Shown in pieces: positions 5,368 through 7,701 of a DNA stretch of 7,701 nucleotides. The stretch is from Gammaproteobacteria bacterium (lineage in GTDB: Bacteria > Pseudomonadota > Gammaproteobacteria > Natronospirales > REEB76). The stretch lies in the NCBI GenBank assembly GCA_028871235.1, contig JAGWNO010000096.1, forward strand, positions 1 to 7,701, read 5' to 3'. The notes beneath the pieces were generated by a model. That model did no database searches and was not told the DNA's origin. It saw nothing but the letters and a program-made list of their open reading frames with translations. The position numbers were made by a program, and so were the translations under genes. The first letter of the stretch is position 1; each line of letters opens with the position of its first letter.

Positions 5368-6622
5368 ATCCCGATAGCTCCGCCAGCCGCCGCTGCAGAA
5401 ACCGCCGTTCCGGTTCCTGTTTTACCAGTTCCAGGGCGCGACGGTAGTCGGCCTGGGCTTCGGCGGTGCGTCCGAGACGACGGCAAAAATCGGCCCGTGC
5501 CGCATGTGCCAGGTGATAATCGGCCAGCTCGCCGCGCGCCAGGATCGCGTCCACCAGGGCGAGACCGGCGGCCGGCCCGTCACGCATGGCGAGGGCCACG
5601 GCCCGGTTCAGCTCGATCACCGGCGAGGGTTGCAGCCTTTCCAGCAGTTCGTAGAGTTTCACGATTTCCGACCAGTCGGTGGCGGCCATGGTGTCGGCCC
5701 GGGCATGCACCGCGGCGATGGCCGCTTGCAGCGTATAGGGACCGGCGCGGCCCGAGGCCAGCGTGTTTTTCACCAGCGCCAGCCCCTCCGCAATTTGCTC
5801 TTCGTTCCAGCGCGTGCGGTCCTGGTCCTCCAGCAGCACCAGCTCACCGCCGGGCGAGGTGCGTGCCGCGCGCCGCGATTCCTGCAACAGCATCAGCGCC
5901 AGCAGGCCTGAGATTTCGGGTTCGGGCAACAGCAGCGTCAGCAAACGTCCGAGACGGATGGCTTCCGCCGAGAGATCAGCGCGTGTCAGCGCGCCTCCGG
6001 AGGAAGCCGAGTAGCCTTCATTGAACACCAGATAGACGACCCACAGCACCGCTTCCAGACGCTCCGGCAATTCATTCTGTGACGGGACTTCGTAGGGAAT
6101 GTGCGCTTCGCGGATTTTGGCTTTGGCGCGCACAATGCGTTGTGCCAGCGTTGTGGCACCCGTGAGAAAAGCACTGGCGATCTCTTCGGTTGTAAGCCCG
6201 CAGACTTCGCGTAGTGTGAGCGCGACTTGGGCATCGGGCGACAGCGCAGGATGACAGCAAGTGAATATCAGCCGCAGCCGATCGTCTTCTACAATCTCCT
6301 CATAAACAGCTTGTGAGGCACTCTCATCGATTTGAGATTCGAGTTGTTCGGCCGGTTCGTCCAGTGGGTCGAAACGCGAAGCCCGGCGCAGTTTATCGAT
6401 GGCCTTGAAACGGCCGGTAGACACCAGCCATGCGCGGGGACTGGCGGGCAGACCGTCGCGCGGCCACTGCTCCAGTGCCGCGGCAAAGGCATCGTGCAGC
6501 GCTTCTTCAGCCAGTTCGAAATCACCTAACAATCGGATCAGGGTGGCGAGTACGCGGCGCGAGTCACTGCGATAGATGGCACCGACTTTTGTACGTGCCC
6601 CTTCAATAGCATCCTCGCGCAT
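5366..6622 (-). CDS. ECF42-group RNA polymerase sigma factor with DUF6596 and TPR-like C-terminus
   Basis: A 418-residue alternative sigma factor, about twice the length of a plain ECF sigma. Region 2 covers about 12-82 (TLIRLLGDFELAEEALHDAF; AWLVSTGRFKAIDKLRR). Region 4 covers about 118-175 (FTCCHPALSPDAQVALTLRE; the helix-turn-helix around GLTTEEIASAFLTGATTLAQR). DUF6596 follows at about 188-285 (VLWVVYLVFNEGYSASSG). The rest is a helical, TPR-like domain to the C-terminus (ELNRAVALAMRDGPAAGLALVD; GRTAEAQADYRRALEL). This order is diagnostic of ECF42, a group typically encoded beside YCII/DGPF genes and lacking a classical anti-sigma factor. The C-terminal extension is thought to be needed for activity. 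The ATG at 6622 gives the usual N-terminus; its ribosome binding site (GGGAG, 11 bases away) is weaker than those of the targets. Immediately downstream are two promoters of the type it should recognise. Confidence 0.95.
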   Translation of the reverse strand: MREDAIEGARTKVGAIYRSDSRRVLATLIRLLGDFELAEEALHDAFAAALEQWPRDGLPASPRAWLVSTGRFKAIDKLRRASRFDPLDEPAEQLESQIDESASQAVYEEIVEDDRLRLIFTCCHPALSPDAQVALTLREVCGLTTEEIASAFLTGATTLAQRIVRAKAKIREAHIPYEVPSQNELPERLEAVLWVVYLVFNEGYSASSGGALTRADLSAEAIRLGRLLTLLLPEPEISGLLALMLLQESRRAARTSPGGELVLLEDQDRTRWNEEQIAEGLALVKNTLASGRAGPYTLQAAIAAVHARADTMAATDWSEIVKLYELLERLQPSPVIELNRAVALAMRDGPAAGLALVDAILARGELADYHLAHAARADFCRRLGRTAEAQADYRRALELVKQEPERRFLQRRLAELSG

Positions 6623-6659
6623 GGGGTGACGGACTCCCGGTCAGTTGCGGTTAAACTTC

Positions 6660-6665
6660 ATTATA
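6660..6665 (-). promoter_or_regulatory. Consensus -10 hexamer upstream of the sigma gene
   Basis: TATAAT on the minus strand lies 37 bases before the sigma factor ATG and is a perfect housekeeping -10 element. No good -35 is found at 16-18 bases, so the promoter may be weak or need an activator. No TGTCGA is present upstream of the sigma gene, which argues against direct autoregulation through the ECF42 motif. Confidence 0.4.
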
Positions 6666-6702
6666 ACGGCGCAGCGTCCTGGCCTTCATGGTGATGATGA
6701 AG

Positions 6703-7002
6703 TCAGGGTCTGCGGATAGACAGGGAAGGCTTCACTTTATGGCCACCATGGGGCTCACGTTCGAGAGCAAGCTGGTCGCCGTTTATGTCGGGCAGCGTAG
6801 GATGCGCTTCCGCGCGCAGGCGTCGCAAGCGCACGCCGTAGCCTTCGATCTCGATGTCCCGCAAGTGACAGATGTTTTCGAGAATAGAAAAGTATCCACC
6901 GCGGGGTTGGAAGCGCAGTTGAGTGTTCGTCAGATCGGCGAGGTGGCTTTTTAGAATGACAGGCATCTCCGACAGGGCGGCAATAACGTCTTTGAGTTCC
7001 AC
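6703..7002 (-). pseudogene. DinB-like gene truncated at its 3' half
   Basis: A 99-codon frame whose first 84 or so residues match the start of DinB-superfamily proteins: a first helix VIAALSEMPVILKSHLADL, then LENICHLRDIEIEGYGVRLRRL with the conserved metal-site HLRD histidine, and PTLPDINGDQLALERE. Full-length relatives are about 160-180 residues and continue with two more helices and further metal ligands. Here the match stops after LERE and the last 15 residues look like translated non-coding DNA. I did not find the missing half in the other minus-strand frames before the sigma gene. Start: GTG at 7002, supported by GGAG five bases upstream. DinB-like proteins are four-helix metal-binding proteins, some of them thiol transferases. 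With the later ligands absent this one is probably inactive. A natural short protein cannot be fully excluded. Confidence 0.65.
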
Positions 7003-7113
7003 GGATTCTCCAGCTGTTCAGTTGAACCTGCTAAGCGTGGTTTATTCCTTCCCGCGTCCCGATCCGGAATCGGAATGCGCGACGAGATGCAAGCGTAACC
7101 CCGGCTCCTGCCC

Positions 7114-7467
7114 TTATTCCCCATCACGGACGAAATCCCGCGCTTCTTTCGCAAGCGCCATCCATTGCGCTTGCGGTATTTTTACCTCCAGCCATTCTTT
7201 CATCAATCTGCCGCGGCCGGGGGCGAAGTTGTCGCCTTTGCCGTCTTTCACCAGTTCGGTGACGCGTTCCTTGGGAAGCTTCACCACGAACTTTCCCTTG
7301 GATGACATCATGGCGAAGATCCTACCGTTGACCTTGAGTGCGCTGGAGCCGAAACCTTTTCCATTCCCCGGGAGCGTGACATGGCGGTCTTTGGCGAAAG
7401 CCTTCACAACGCGGGCAAAGTCCTGGTGAACTCCAGGTGCCGTAGCGCTGTTCTTCTTTATCGTCAT
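7114..7467 (-). CDS. TfoX/Sxy N-terminal-like small protein
   Basis: A 117-residue soluble protein. The central segment FGSSALKVNGRIFAMMSSKG (about 39-58), then FVVKLPKERVTELV (about 60-73), FAPGRGRLMKEWLEV (about 81-95) and a C-terminal helix resemble the TfoX N-terminal domain; MmcQ/YjbR is the closest alternative family. Standalone proteins of this type are common, and their function is unknown. True TfoX/Sxy activates competence genes in some gammaproteobacteria, but this short protein lacks the C-terminal TfoX domain and should not be assigned that role. The ATG at 7467 has only a weak GCAGG upstream and lies 19 bases after the stop of the HxlR-like gene, so the two are probably co-transcribed. 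The 111 bases to the DinB-like start hold only short inverted repeats (7016-7027, 7059-7073) without a T tract. Confidence 0.75.
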   Translation of the reverse strand: MTIKKNSATAPGVHQDFARVVKAFAKDRHVTLPGNGKGFGSSALKVNGRIFAMMSSKGKFVVKLPKERVTELVKDGKGDNFAPGRGRLMKEWLEVKIPQAQWMALAKEARDFVRDGE

Positions 7468-7486
7468 AGTGCCTGCTCATTCTGCT

Positions 7487-7701
7487 TTAGCGTTGCGGTT
7501 GAACCGGTGGCTGCAAACGCCGCAGGATTTTCGGATCGCCTTTAGATTTCATGCCGGCGGCGGTGGCGGCGTTAAAATCCAGTTTGCCCAGGACTACGGC
7601 GGCGACGAGTGGTGCGCGGCCGTTCAGGACCAAGTCGGGATTTTTTGCCGAACCCGGATGGGCGCGTACTTCGCCATGTGCGGTCTCGATAGTGAGCGGT
7701 T
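7487..7701 (-). CDS. C-terminus of HxlR-type regulator with SCP2-like domain (partial)
   Basis: A minus-strand frame enters from the right edge and ends at TAA (7489-7487), giving 70 residues. It reads PLTIETAHGEVRAHPGSAK, then NPDLVLNGRAPLVAAVVLGKL, and ends in a MKSKGDPKILRRLQP helix. This layout matches the sterol-carrier-like (SCP2-type) domain that follows the winged helix in one branch of HxlR-family transcriptional regulators. The DNA-binding half would lie beyond the window, so the regulator call is inferred from the tail alone. A freestanding SCP2-like protein is the alternative. It appears to be the upstream partner of the TfoX-like gene. Confidence 0.6.
   Translation of the reverse strand, partial: PLTIETAHGEVRAHPGSAKNPDLVLNGRAPLVAAVVLGKLDFNAATAAGMKSKGDPKILRRLQPPVQPQR

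Noticed and set aside
5497..6024. Plus-strand frames of 135-175 codons opposite the sigma factor
   Set aside because: They are antisense to well-conserved DUF6596 and TPR-like coding sequence, are P/R-rich, and have no recognisable motif.
7059..7073. CCGAT/ATCGG inverted repeat after the TfoX-like gene as a terminator
   Set aside because: The stem is only 5 bp and no T tract follows it on either strand, so it is too weak to call.

Overview
The window is a bacterial chromosomal segment, fairly GC-rich. It is packed with leftward (minus-strand) genes that mostly carry AGGAG-type ribosome binding sites. The gene families, and an ECF sigma factor with a long C-terminal extension, suggest a free-living proteobacterium, but the sequence does not fix the genus. 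Coordinates are plus-strand positions; transcription of almost everything runs from right to left.

Right edge (7701 to 6703, minus): the C-terminus of an HxlR-type regulator with an SCP2-like tail, a small TfoX/Sxy-like protein, and a DinB-like gene that stops at about half its usual length. Next (6622 to 5366) comes a 418-residue sigma factor of the ECF42 type: sigma2, sigma4, DUF6596, then a TPR-like C-terminus.

Downstream of the sigma gene lies the main feature of the window. A dihydrofolate-reductase-like (RibD C-terminal) gene (5233 to 4601) is followed by a five-gene run (4515 to 2276): two YCII/DGPF proteins, a PhnB-like VOC protein, a DoxX-like membrane protein and a second PhnB-like VOC protein. 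In front of each of these two units is TGTCGA, exactly 17 bases, then CGAC. This is the promoter signature reported for ECF42 sigma factors. These are the only two minus-strand TGTCGA hexamers I found, and none of the five plus-strand TGTCGA hexamers has CGAC or CGTC at that spacing. The simplest reading is a self-contained regulon: the sigma gene is transcribed from its own, probably housekeeping, promoter, and its product switches on the two units beside it. No anti-sigma factor is visible, so activity may be controlled through the C-terminal extension. The biochemical job of the regulon is unknown.

Further left, a separate unit encodes a DUF1428 (YbaA-like) protein and a 14-helix DHA2 drug-efflux transporter. 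It is preceded by a near-perfect 22-bp palindrome abutting the ribosome binding site and by a second AT-rich inverted repeat, and it ends at a good intrinsic terminator (310-331). Just beyond the terminator is a short relic of the C-terminus of another PhnB-like gene (249-302). This suggests that the cluster once carried, or was rearranged through, a further VOC gene. The left edge holds the end of a plus-strand XRE-type helix-turn-helix regulator (1-219). There is no stretch of 300 bases without a gene, and I saw no tRNA, rRNA, CRISPR array or insertion sequence.
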